A stretch of DNA of 64,000 nucleotides from Roseiarcus sp963780825 (GTDB taxonomy: Bacteria; Pseudomonadota; Alphaproteobacteria; Rhizobiales; Beijerinckiaceae). The stretch is taken from contig CAWADL010000007.1 in NCBI GenBank assembly GCA_963780825.1, positions 62,001 through 126,000 of the forward strand, written 5' to 3'. This document shows, one piece after another, positions 51,870 through 59,736 of this stretch. Within the stretch, counting starts at the first letter, position 1. Every line of letters starts with the position of its first letter. Below the pieces are notes generated by a model, which was not told the origin of the DNA, did not search any database, and was given only the letters and a program-made list of their open reading frames with translations. The position numbers and the translations under genes were made by a program.

Positions 51870-52403
51870 ATGGCCGAGACGCCGACCACCGAATTCTGGC
51901 GCAGTATCAAACCAATCAGCAAGGTCTTCAAACCCGACGCGTTGCCTGAGGCTTATATCGCCAACGCGGCGATCGACGACGACCGTTACTATGTGCCGCT
52001 CAGCGAAACCGTATTCTCACGGCCGCTCTGGATATCGCCGACACAGAACCGCTGGTGCGATATCCTGATGGCGAAGAAAGCCGGCCTGGTGAACCGTCAC
52101 TATCATCCGCACCAAATCTTCGCCTACACGATCTCAGGCAAATGGGGCTATCTCGAACATGATTGGACCGCGACCGCCGGCGACTTCATCTACGAAACGC
52201 CAGGCGAGAGCCACACGTTGGTCGCCTACGATCATCCGGAGCCGATGCGCGTATTCTTCGTCGTCAGCGCGCCGCTGATGTGGCTGGACGAGGAAGGCAA
52301 TACGACAGGCTATTTCGACGTCAACGACTATATCGAGCTTTGCAAGACTCACTATGAGAAGTCGGGGCTCGGCGCCGCGGAGATCACCAAGTTGTTTCGT
52401 TGA
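51870..52403 (+). CDS. 2,4'-dihydroxyacetophenone dioxygenase family cupin
   Basis: A 177-residue protein resembling 2,4'-dihydroxyacetophenone dioxygenase, a non-haem iron cupin that cleaves the side chain of hydroxylated acetophenones to a benzoate and formate. Metal motif 1 is NRHYHPHQIFAYTISGKWGY; motif 2 is AGDFIYETPGESHTLVAYD. The assignment is by sequence pattern; related cupins of unknown function exist. ATG 51870 follows ggagaaacaca. It is the last intact gene of the aromatic block; an IS630 remnant follows on the opposite strand. Confidence 0.78.
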   Translation: MAETPTTEFWRSIKPISKVFKPDALPEAYIANAAIDDDRYYVPLSETVFSRPLWISPTQNRWCDILMAKKAGLVNRHYHPHQIFAYTISGKWGYLEHDWTATAGDFIYETPGESHTLVAYDHPEPMRVFFVVSAPLMWLDEEGNTTGYFDVNDYIELCKTHYEKSGLGAAEITKLFR

Positions 52404-52439
52404 GGCGCCGTCCGGTAAATTCGGATCGGGCCTGGTGTG

Positions 52440-52640
52440 GCGAGAGCCGGGGGACTTCGACGTTTCATCAAGACAAACCAAGGGCCGTTCAGGATCGCGC
52501 GGCCTCTGGTAGACTTGCAGAACGTCTTCCATCGCCGCCACGAAGGCCGCGTTGGCCTCGGGCGCGATCACCCATTGCTGCTTGCGATGCGGCTGCAGAA
52601 TTCTCAGCCGCGAATCATCTCCGCCGTTGCAACGCGAAGA
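52440..52640 (-). mobile_element. IS630-family transposase remnant
   Basis: On the minus strand, about 52600 down to 52450 encodes LQPHRKQQWVIAPEANAAFV and then AAMEDVLQVYQRPRDPERPL, VCLDETSK, which matches the central part of IS630-type transposases just around the first catalytic Asp (CLDE). Both ends are lost, with no terminal repeats or TA duplication visible. It marks a past insertion between the aromatic block and the tRNA-Ser region. The remaining sequence between 52404 and 52683 holds nothing else recognisable. Confidence 0.65.
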
Positions 52641-52683
52641 TCTAGATTTCAGAAAATAGCATCAATCGCAAGGACGCGAGCCG

Positions 52684-52872
52684 CTAGTTTCGTACCCGAT
52701 TCCAACCGCCGCTTACGCCGCCTGATACGTTACCCAATTCGTTTTGGGAAAGCTCTTCGTTGCTCTTAGCGGCCGGTTTTGCTTTTTGAGCTTTTGCGTT
52801 GGCTTCGGTCAGGTCCGACGTTAGCGTGGGCGGCGACCCCGCGGTTGGCTGATTTCCCTTCTGTTTTGTCAT
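52684..52872 (-). CDS. Small peptide with double-glycine (bacteriocin-type) leader
   Basis: A 62-residue protein. Residues 1-40 are hydrophilic and rich in Lys, Ala, Gln and Thr; then comes ELSQNELGNVSGG, which follows the class II/Nif11-type leader pattern (E-L-x-x-(x)-E-L-x-x-V-S-G-G), and a short tail VSGGWNRVRN. Cleavage after the first GG would release 10 residues; after the second, WNRVRN. The Shine-Dalgarno gaggga sits 5 bases before the ATG. GG leaders are processed by C39-peptidase ABC exporters; none is in the window. It could be a bacteriocin, a signal peptide precursor or an orphan leader. Confidence 0.65.
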   Translation of the reverse strand: MTKQKGNQPTAGSPPTLTSDLTEANAKAQKAKPAAKSNEELSQNELGNVSGGVSGGWNRVRN

Positions 52873-52958
52873 AATTTCCCTCTGAAATGCGTCGCGGGGT
52901 GAATCCGCTCACCTGCGAGCAAAAAGTCTAACAGAAATCAGCGAGCCGGCAATAACTT

Positions 52959-53148
52959 CGGGTCGTTCCCGGCGACGTGGTTCGCCTGCGTTGGGGCGGC
53001 ATTGTTCCCGCCGACGCGCGTTTACTGGCAGATGACGAAATCTCGGTCGATCAATCCGCGCTGACCGGCGAGTCGCTGCCGGCCGCCCGCAAGCCCGGCG
53101 ACGCTGTCTTCTCGGGGTCGATCATTCGGCGCGACCGGCGGCAAGACC
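52959..53148 (+). pseudogene. P-type ATPase fragment
   Basis: About 55 codons reading RVVPGDVVRLRWGG, then VPADARLL, ISVDQSALTGESLP and KPGDAVFSGSII, which is the actuator domain of P-type ATPases, closest in pattern to plasma-membrane H+-type pumps (TGES motif intact). There is no upstream membrane part and no phosphorylation domain (DKTGT). The similarity ends just before the 3' end of tRNA-Ser at 53157, possibly after a small frame change (ATGGKT). It is a gene remnant left at the tRNA junction. Confidence 0.75.
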
Positions 53149-53156
53149 TTAATTCG

Positions 53157-53246
53157 TGGCGGAGGAGGCGGGATTCGAACCCGCGATACGGTTTCCCGCA
53201 TACACACTTTCCAGGCGTGCGCCTTCAGCCACTCGGCCACCCCTCC
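53157..53246 (-). tRNA. tRNA-Ser (anticodon GGA)
   Basis: Read on the minus strand it starts GGAGGGGTGGCCGAGTGGC and ends TTCGAATCCCGCCTCCTCC, G, CCA. The acceptor stem pairs GGAGGGG with CTCCTCC (one G-U). The anticodon loop CTGGAAA gives GGA, reading UCC/UCU serine codons. A long variable arm, as required for serine tRNA, and an encoded CCA give 90 nucleotides. A P-type ATPase fragment abuts its 3' end, the usual attachment side for integrating elements. Confidence 0.95.
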
Positions 53247-53296
53247 GCAGTCGGGAGACGGCGCATATCATCGCGCCCGCGCCGCTTGCAAGCTTT

Positions 53297-54560
53297 TCAG
53301 CATTCCGCCGCCGCCTCTTCGAGCAACCTCGCCAGCGCCTCCGGCTCGCGGGGAAAACCGGCGCGAATCCATTTGGCTTGCAGGGTCTTCAGGGCAAGCC
53401 CAACGCGCCGCCCCGGCGGCAGGCCGCGCGCCAGTAGATCGGCGCCCGAAAAGGGCAGGCGCGGCTCGGGCGTATCGGCGAGAAATCGGTCGGCGGATCG
53501 CCAGCGCCCGTCATCCGGCGCGGCGCGGCTTTCGGCGTGGGCGAGCGACATCGCGTCCCGCGCGGTCGCGCGTCCTCGCTCGAACAGCAGAATTCTGAGA
53601 TCGCCGAGCGACGGCGGCGCCTCCGCGCCGTGCAACGCTTCGAGCGCGCGGGCTGCGCCGTCGAGCCGGTCGCCTTCGAGGTTCGACAGGCGCAGCCTTT
53701 CGCGTAGCCGCGCCGCGTCCTCGCGGGTTTGCACGGCGAGCGCGGCCAAGCGCAGCACAGCGTCGGGCGTCGCGCCGCGCGCGTGTTCGATGGCCGCGAG
53801 GCGCTGGAAGCGCCGAGGCTGCATGATCCCGGCGACCAGTGGCGCGAGCAGTCCGGCGCCGTCGGCTTCGGCGATGACCCGCGCGGCGTATGGCGCCGCC
53901 AATATCTTCAGAAGCTCGGAGCGAACCCGCTCCGCCGAGAGCCCCGCCAGACCCGCTCTTTCCGCGATCGCCGCGGCAAACCCCTCGCCATCGAGCCGCC
54001 CCTCGGCGAAGCGGGCGGAAAAACGCAGGAAACGCAGGATCCGTCAGGAAATCCTCGCGGATCCGCAGGCGCGCGTCGCCGATGAAACGCACCTGTCCTG
54101 CCGCGAGATCGGCGAGGCCGCCGGTGTAGTCGTGGACGAAGCCGCCGGCGTCGATCGAAAGCGCGTTGATGGTGAAATCCCGCCGCAGCGCGTCGGCATG
54201 GAAATCGCGGCCGAAGCGCACTTTGGCGCGCCGCCCGTCGGTCTCGATGTCCTCGCGAAGCGTGGTCGTTTCGATCGTCGCGCCTTCGAGCAGCAACGTG
54301 ACAGTGCCGTGCGCGATGCCGGTTGGCGCGTGGCCGATCCCGGCCGCGTTGGCGCGGCGAATGACCTCCGCGGGGTCGGCGGTGGTGGCGATGTCGAAAT
54401 CGCCCGGTGGCGCGCCGAGCAAGAGATCGCGCACCGCGCCGCCAACCAGCCGCGCCTCCTCGCCGTCCGCGTTGAGCAACTCTAACGCGCGCGCCAGCGC
54501 CGGGCGCTGCAGAACCGAGAGATCGGCGAGCCGGCCGTCGCGCAGCGCCAAGGCCGTCAT
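53297..54560 (-). CDS. cca: CCA tRNA nucleotidyltransferase, one frameshift
   Basis: Adds or repairs the CCA end of tRNAs. The head domain has ARLVGGAVRDLLLGAPPGDFDIATT (GG...R and the catalytic DxD), RRDFTINALSIDA and DYTGGLADLAAG. After RLRIREDFL one extra base (T54044 on the plus strand) precedes RILRFLRFSARFAEG; the rest runs to LEEAAAEC. About 421 codons when repaired, normal for alphaproteobacteria. ATG 54558-54560 overlaps the DUF6111 stop by 4 bases, in a three-gene operon. The encoded CCA of the nearby tRNA means it acts there in repair only. Confidence 0.9.
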
Positions 54561-54817
54561 TCGAACCGCCCGGGCACGATGGCGCCGTTCTCGATATGGG
54601 CGGGGATATAGCGGCCGTGGCCGCGCGGCGCGAGCGCGTTCAACAGCAGAAGGCCAAGCGCCGCCGCGGCGAGGCCGGTCAGCGTGAGCCAGCTCAGGCG
54701 CCCGCGCGTCCAGTGCTCGACCGCCAGCGGAAAGCGCGCGCGCAACGCCAGGAACACGGCGAACAGCGCGAAGGGGGCCAAGAACAACCCGAACGTCTCG
54801 AACAGCGCGCGCGCCAT
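54557..54817 (-). CDS. DUF6111 family small membrane protein
   Basis: An 86-residue protein with two hydrophobic segments (LFETFGLFLAPFALFAVFLAL and LTLTGLAAAALGLLLLNAL) and a conserved-looking end YIPAHIENGAIVPGRFE. This size and end pattern, between Nudix CoA pyrophosphatase and CCA transferase genes, match the DUF6111 family of Rhizobiales. Function unknown. Its start and stop overlap both neighbours. Confidence 0.82.
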   Translation of the reverse strand: MARALFETFGLFLAPFALFAVFLALRARFPLAVEHWTRGRLSWLTLTGLAAAALGLLLLNALAPRGHGRYIPAHIENGAIVPGRFE

Positions 54818-55440
54818 CAGCGAAACAGCCTCTCCCAGAGATTTCGCAACATGCCGGCCGTCGCGCCCCAGATGTAGCGATCTTCATAGGGCATCGCATA
54901 ATAGCGCCGCATCCGCCCGTTCCATTCGCGTTCGTGAATGGCGTGGTTGGCCTCGTCCATCAGGAAGACGAGCGGGGTCTCGAACGCGGTGTCGACCTCA
55001 TGCGGGTTGATCGTCAGCGTAAAGCCGGGCTCGACCAGCGCCACCAGCGGCGCAATTCGGAAACCTGTGCCGGTGAGGTAGGTGTCGAGCCAGCCGAGCG
55101 GCTCGATGAAGCGCTCCTCCAACCCGATCTCCTCGCGCGCCTCGCGCAGCGCGCCGGCCAGCGCCGTCTCGCCGGGGTCGATCTTGCCGCCGGGAAAGGC
55201 GACCTGGCCGGAATGCGAGCGCAGCGCCGAAGCGCGCAGCGTCAGCAGCACCGTCAGTCCTTCCGGCCGCGCGACGATCGGCGCCAGCACTGCGGCGGGG
55301 CGCGGCGCGGGCAGATTTGACGGCAGGTCGTCGTTCAGCGCGAAATCGCTGGATCGGCGGGATGAGACTGCGTCCGGCGTGGGTTCGGGATCGAGCCGTG
55401 CGCGGGCGAGCGTGCGGAAGGTTTGGGCGTCCAGCGTCAT
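54817..55440 (-). CDS. Nudix hydrolase, CoA pyrophosphatase type
   Basis: A 207-residue Nudix enzyme likely to split CoA derivatives into phosphopantetheine and ADP. The Nudix box reads GGKIDPGETALAGALREAREEIGL (G-x5-E-x7-REUxEE), and before it lies LTLRASALRSHSGQVAFPGG, which is typical of the NudL/CoAse group (LLTxR...HxGQ(V/I)xFPGG). First gene of the operon Nudix, DUF6111, cca; the stop shares a base with the next ATG (TGATG). Confidence 0.9.
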   Translation of the reverse strand: MTLDAQTFRTLARARLDPEPTPDAVSSRRSSDFALNDDLPSNLPAPRPAAVLAPIVARPEGLTVLLTLRASALRSHSGQVAFPGGKIDPGETALAGALREAREEIGLEERFIEPLGWLDTYLTGTGFRIAPLVALVEPGFTLTINPHEVDTAFETPLVFLMDEANHAIHEREWNGRMRRYYAMPYEDRYIWGATAGMLRNLWERLFR

Positions 55441-55722
55441 GCGCGAAGCCGCGCTCGAAGCGCGTGAAAACCGCGGTCGGCGAAACCAAGGCGAGCGGGA
55501 CGCGCGCGAAATCTCAAGCTCGCGCGACGCAACATCAAGCGCTTAGCCGTGAAATGCGTGTCCGAGCGCGCCTTTTGCACAAGCGATTTCAATGTCTTAA
55601 GGCGCAAAAAGCGGCTTTCCCCCAGGGGGGCGTCTCCGTGGCCGGGTCGCCGTCGGGTGACGCATACGACAGTCTAGCTCAATTTCGTTGGAGGAGGAAA
55701 GCTTTTGCCGCGTGGCCCTCCT

Positions 55723-55841
55723 GGGACCGCGCGCGTCCCGCGCGCTCTTGCGGTCGGGCCGCGCGTGCAGCTCGCCCTGGCGCTCGACGGTGAAAGCTCA
55801 AACCGGCCGCAGGCGTCCTGTGGGCGAGGGCGCGCGGTCCC
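55723..55841. repeat. Inverted-repeat element, gaccgcg type (copy 2)
   Basis: GGGACCGCGCGC at 55723-55734 and its exact inverse GCGCGCGGTCCC at 55830-55841 enclose about 95 bases of GC-rich sequence with further local palindromes. The arm ends match those of the element at 19574-19621. It lies in the 658-base gap between the Nudix operon and the repeat-protein gene, where no gene was found. Confidence 0.6.
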
Positions 55842-55964
55842 ATAGGGGTGATGTATGGCGGCTTCCGCCCATAGTGCATCTTGTTAATATAAATAAACAA
55901 ATTCAACTTATGTTCCAAAAATTTAACAACAAGCAACAACTACCGTCGCAATATTCGGCGAGGA

Positions 55965-55998
55965 ATTCGAATTAACTTCTCGCAAGTCGAATTCGAAT
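55965..55998. promoter_or_regulatory. Two ATTCGAAT palindromes upstream of the repeat-protein gene
   Basis: The 8-base palindrome ATTCGAAT occurs at 55965-55972 and 55991-55998, 26 bases apart, inside the longer repeated word GAATTCGAAT. The region is markedly AT-rich (ttaatataaataaac just upstream, about 55883-55897). Single copies of the same palindrome lie before the Hint gene (58247-58254) and before the second sulfatase (62080-62087). A shared regulator is possible. Confidence 0.4.
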
Positions 55999-56098
55999 GA
56001 GCGGCAAGACGCGCTGAGTATTGCCGTAACGTAATGCAACTTCGCGCATCAACGCTTGGCGGCGTTGGCCGATGCGCCGATTTATGGAGACAATGGCT

Positions 56099-57913
56099 AT
56101 GGCGACCCCTATCGTCTACAACAACACGCAAAACGGCCAGACTGAACCTGTCGCCGCCGCCCTGGGCGGGCAGAGCGTCGAAGTTACCAGTTCTGGACCA
56201 ACGCCTCCAACGGTTACGTTGGATGCGGTCTTGCTTCTCGGATCGCTCGATATCGCCGCAGAGAACGGCGCCACCGCTGATGTCAGTGTGATCGCGGGGG
56301 CGGTTGGAACGCTCAGTCTCGACGCCGACGGCGGCGTGATCGACGCCAGCACCACTATCGGGGCCATAGCGAACCTCGGCGTCACCATCGAAAACGGCGG
56401 AACCTTCATCGCCGAGAGCAGCTTCCTCACCCTTCTCAACACCACTACGATCACGTTCGGCGCCAACATTGGCGCCACCAACACGCTGGTGCTCAACACC
56501 AGCGGCGGCCTGCTCAACCTTTCGCAGACATCTCCGATCGCCGGATTTCAAACAGGCGGCATAAACGTCATCGATGATAAGGCGGTCGCCGGCGCGAGCG
56601 TCGCCAGCTACTCGATCACGCAGGCGGGCTCAGGGCAACCGGACGTCCTGACCTTCCTCAACACGAGCAGCGCAAGCCTTGGAACCGTGAGCTTTGCTGC
56701 CGGCACTTTCAACGCCGGGGAGTTGGGGTCTTATGCTGTCGGCTACGTCGGCGGTCCGTTGCAACTGACGGTGGGCTCGGACGGCGGGATAACGACGACA
56801 ACTAAGGGGCAGGTGCTGGACGGCAACAGCTTGTCTCGGACCGTCCAAGCCGGGACTTGGGTGACCCTCGACAGCACCGGAGGTCAGTGGGACACGGTGA
56901 CAGGCTCGCAGGGCGACGTCTACATCACCAACGCTCAGGGCTCCATCGTCGGCGGCGGGGACAACATCTATTTCGACAACTCGGCGGGCGACGCCGCGAG
57001 CCTCTACAGCACGGGCGGCAGTTGGGATTCGGTCTACGGTTCCGGCGCCGCGATCACCGTCAACAACGCGCAAGCCAACGTGATCGGCGGCGCCGACAAC
57101 GTGTATCTCAACGGAGTGTCGGGCAACCAAGTCAGCCTTTATCAAACGGCAGGCGCCTGGGATTCCATTTTTGGCGCGAATGCGACGATCGACCTTTCGA
57201 ATGCCCAAACCAACGTGACCGGCGGCGGCGACAACGTCTATGTCGACGATTCGTCGGGCAACGCGGTCAGCTTCTACAATTCAGCCGGCGCCTGGGATTC
57301 CGTTTTCGGCTCGAATGCGGCGATTAGCTTGACCAACGCCCAGGTCAACGTGACCGGCGGCGACGACAGTGTCTATTTGAACGGCTTGTCCGGCAACGCT
57401 GTGAGCATCTATAATACGGCAGGCGCCTGGGATGCCGTTTTCGGCTCCAATACGACGATCATCGTGACAAATTCGCAAGTCAGCGTGGTTGGCGGCGGCG
57501 ACACGGTTTATTTGAGTGGAGCCTCCGGCGCCGCGAGCTTCTACAATTCAGCCGGCGTTTCGGATGTCGCTTTCGCCTCTAACGCGTCGATCAGCTTGAC
57601 CAATGCCCAAGTCAGTGTGGTCGGCGGCGGCGACACGGTCTTTTTCAACGCCGGCTCCAACAACAGCGCCAATTTATCGGGAAACGACCTGCTTTCGTTC
57701 AGCCAAGGTATCGGTGGGCAGGACGTCGTCACCGGAGCCGGGTCGGGCGATGCGTACCAATTCAGCAAGAACGACTTCGCCGATTTCACCGCGCTCTCGA
57801 GCCACTTGTCTCAGACAATCGCGGGAACGTTCATCACGCTCGGCGCCGACTCCGTGGAGCTGGTGGGAGTGGCCGCTTCCAGTCTCACGGCGTCGCAATT
57901 TAGTTTTACGTGA
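56099..57913 (+). CDS. Large secreted beta-repeat protein with 45-residue tandem repeats
   Basis: About 604 residues, low in Cys and rich in Gly, Asn, Ser, Thr and Ala. Residues 1-280 form a parallel-beta-like region (SLDIAAENGATADVSVIAGA, VGTLSLDADGGVIDASTTIG). Five tandem units of about 45 residues follow, starting at 56960, 57095, 57230, 57365 and 57500; the pattern is D-N-V-Y-x-(9-10)-S-x-Y-x-x-x-G-A-W-D-x-x-F-G-x-N-(~14)-G-G-G. The end (FITLGADSVELVGVAASSLT) resembles type I secretion C-termini. There is no N-terminal signal, which fits. The start is one of three in-frame ATGs; 56099 has ggaga at 8 bases. Confidence 0.72.
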   Translation: MATPIVYNNTQNGQTEPVAAALGGQSVEVTSSGPTPPTVTLDAVLLLGSLDIAAENGATADVSVIAGAVGTLSLDADGGVIDASTTIGAIANLGVTIENGGTFIAESSFLTLLNTTTITFGANIGATNTLVLNTSGGLLNLSQTSPIAGFQTGGINVIDDKAVAGASVASYSITQAGSGQPDVLTFLNTSSASLGTVSFAAGTFNAGELGSYAVGYVGGPLQLTVGSDGGITTTTKGQVLDGNSLSRTVQAGTWVTLDSTGGQWDTVTGSQGDVYITNAQGSIVGGGDNIYFDNSAGDAASLYSTGGSWDSVYGSGAAITVNNAQANVIGGADNVYLNGVSGNQVSLYQTAGAWDSIFGANATIDLSNAQTNVTGGGDNVYVDDSSGNAVSFYNSAGAWDSVFGSNAAISLTNAQVNVTGGDDSVYLNGLSGNAVSIYNTAGAWDAVFGSNTTIIVTNSQVSVVGGGDTVYLSGASGAASFYNSAGVSDVAFASNASISLTNAQVSVVGGGDTVFFNAGSNNSANLSGNDLLSFSQGIGGQDVVTGAGSGDAYQFSKNDFADFTALSSHLSQTIAGTFITLGADSVELVGVAASSLTASQFSFT

Positions 57914-57976
57914 GAAGGGGAGGGCTTACGCGGCGAGGCGGCTCCCGCGCCGGCAGAGCCCGCATGCCTTGCGGAG

Positions 57977-58055
57977 CGTCGGCCTCCAGGCCGACGTGGG
58001 TTTAATTCGTAAGCCGGCCACGCTGCGCCCAAAAAGGTCGGCGTGGACGCCGACC
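57977..58055. repeat. Twin-hairpin element in the gap before the Hint gene
   Basis: Hairpin 1: CGTCGGCCT 57977-57985 with AGGCCGACG 57988-57996. Hairpin 2: GGTCGGCGT 58036-58044 with ACGCCGACC 58047-58055. Both have 9-bp stems and 2-base loops; ggag precedes the first and ctccc follows the second. The 378-base gap holds no gene; ATTCGAAT is at 58247-58254. Confidence 0.65.
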
Positions 58056-58291
58056 CTCCCTCAGGACGGCTATACTATCGCAGCAATGACGGATCGCAGT
58101 CAGTCGCAAAACGCTCTTAAACCTGCGATCGCCGACGCGCTCACCCGTTTCACGCCGTTACCTCAACGAGCGGGGTATCCCGGCCCCCGAACGGAGGGGC
58201 TCCATTGCGCGGCGGCGTCAAATTTGCTAATTAAAGTTGGCAATCTATTCGAATACTGAGTTGATCGGATTGTACAATCGGGGGGTAACTG

Positions 58292-59686
58292 GTGCCATCG
58301 TATCCAAATTTAACAATCATCGCCAACGCCGGCACTACGCCGATCCCCGTTGGCCAGAGCGTGAGTGACTTCCCGGGCGGCTCGTCTGTGCCTTTCGTAA
58401 GTTTGCAGCTGGATAACGCACCGGTTGGAACTTACAGCATCACGATTACCGACACGAGCGGCTTGACCACCTTCACCGCGCAGCCGGAAGGTGACGGCGC
58501 CGTTACGGGCAGCGGCACAAGTTCGATAACAATCAGCGGGTCGATCTCCAACATAGACACCAGCTTGTTTCAGACATTGACCTACACCGTGTCTGCTCCG
58601 ACCAATGGCGATACCATTCAATTGAGCGCCACGGGTCCGAATGGGCTGACGGCAACCAATACGATGACGATCCAAGCCGCGCTCGGCTGCTTTGTCTCCG
58701 GCGCGCGGATTGCCACGGTCAACGGCCCGGTTCCCGTCGAAAATCTTATCGTCGGTGACCAGGTCATCACAGCGAAGGGTGAGATTCGTCCGGTTCGTTG
58801 GCTGGGTCATGTCACCATCGACTGCGAGTCTCTGCGGCACCCATCAGCCTGTTACCCGGTGTCTGTCCGGGCGGGCGCGTTTGGCCGCAACTTGCCGCAA
58901 CGCGATCTTTGGCTATCCGCCGGGCATCACGTCTTCGCGGACGGGATACTCGCGCCGATTTCGGCGCTGGAGAACGGCTTGACGATAGTCCGGCAGCCGG
59001 TTGGCCGGGTTACCTACTGGCACGTCGAACTCGATACGCATGACGTCATCCTGGCCGAGGGATTGCCCACCGAAAGCTACCTCGATACCGGCAACCGATC
59101 GGGTTTCACCCGCCACGACGGCGTGACGCCGCTTCGTCCGCTGCCGCCGGATTCGGATGCGATGTCGTATATCTGGGCGGCTAACGCCTGCGCGCCGCGC
59201 GCCGACAGCGGCCAACGGTTCGACAATCTTCGTTGGCGGCTGCTCGAAGAGGCGAAAACGCTCGGGTTCGAAATGACAGCGGACGCTGACGTCCGGCTTT
59301 TGGTTGACGATCAGCCCGTTGCGGGGGAATGGGCAGGCCAAAGGCTGACTGTCACTCTGCCGGAGGGCGCCAGGACTTTGCGCATCTTGTCGCGCGCTGC
59401 GCTGCCCATGTGGAGCTATGCCGGAAGCGGCGACGATCGGCGGCTTGGCCTGAGCCTCAACGAGGTGACGGTCGACGGACGGAGATTGCCGCATGATAAC
59501 CCTGCTTTCGTGTCAGGCTTCCATCGTGTCGAGCGCGAAGGCGAACAGAGCTGGCGCTGGACGGACGGGGACGCGGTCTTGGACGTGACCGGCGTGCGCT
59601 GCTTGGTCATGCGGATAGTGACGCTGGACGCCTATCCCGTGGCGACCGTCGACGCGGTTCGCTTCGAAGAGGCGCAAGCGGCTTGA
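58292..59686 (+). CDS. Hint (hedgehog/intein) domain-containing protein
   Basis: A 464-residue protein. Residues 1-130 form a Thr/Ser-rich beta domain (VGTYSITITDTSGLTTFTAQ). A Hint_2 domain begins at Cys133 (LGCFVSGARIATVNGPVPVE), with VRWLGHVTIDC, LWLSAGHHVFADG and HVELDTHDVILAEGLPTESY. Residues from about 320 to the end form a lectin-like beta domain (RLLVDDQPVAGEWAG). In other alphaproteobacteria such proteins are linked to type I secretion and may self-process at the Cys. The start is GTG 58292 after a ggggg Shine-Dalgarno. Together with the repeat protein upstream it looks like a surface/exoprotein pair. Confidence 0.8.
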   Translation: MPSYPNLTIIANAGTTPIPVGQSVSDFPGGSSVPFVSLQLDNAPVGTYSITITDTSGLTTFTAQPEGDGAVTGSGTSSITISGSISNIDTSLFQTLTYTVSAPTNGDTIQLSATGPNGLTATNTMTIQAALGCFVSGARIATVNGPVPVENLIVGDQVITAKGEIRPVRWLGHVTIDCESLRHPSACYPVSVRAGAFGRNLPQRDLWLSAGHHVFADGILAPISALENGLTIVRQPVGRVTYWHVELDTHDVILAEGLPTESYLDTGNRSGFTRHDGVTPLRPLPPDSDAMSYIWAANACAPRADSGQRFDNLRWRLLEEAKTLGFEMTADADVRLLVDDQPVAGEWAGQRLTVTLPEGARTLRILSRAALPMWSYAGSGDDRRLGLSLNEVTVDGRRLPHDNPAFVSGFHRVEREGEQSWRWTDGDAVLDVTGVRCLVMRIVTLDAYPVATVDAVRFEEAQAA

Positions 59687-59736
59687 CGAACAGCAGATAA
59701 GTTCGTCTCGACCTCCGCAATCAGATAGAAGCGGAC

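Noticed and set aside
52134..52400. Continuation of the IS630 transposase frame antisense to the cupin gene
   Set aside because: Similarity stops at DETSK (about 52455); beyond that the frame is a shadow of the cupin gene.
52977..54485. Long plus-strand open frame of about 500 codons
   Set aside because: It runs through the tRNA-Ser gene and antisense to cca; only its first 50 codons show similarity (P-type ATPase fragment).
56960..57631. 45-residue repeats as RTX calcium-binding repeats
   Set aside because: The GGxGxDxxx nonapeptide is absent; the period and core differ.
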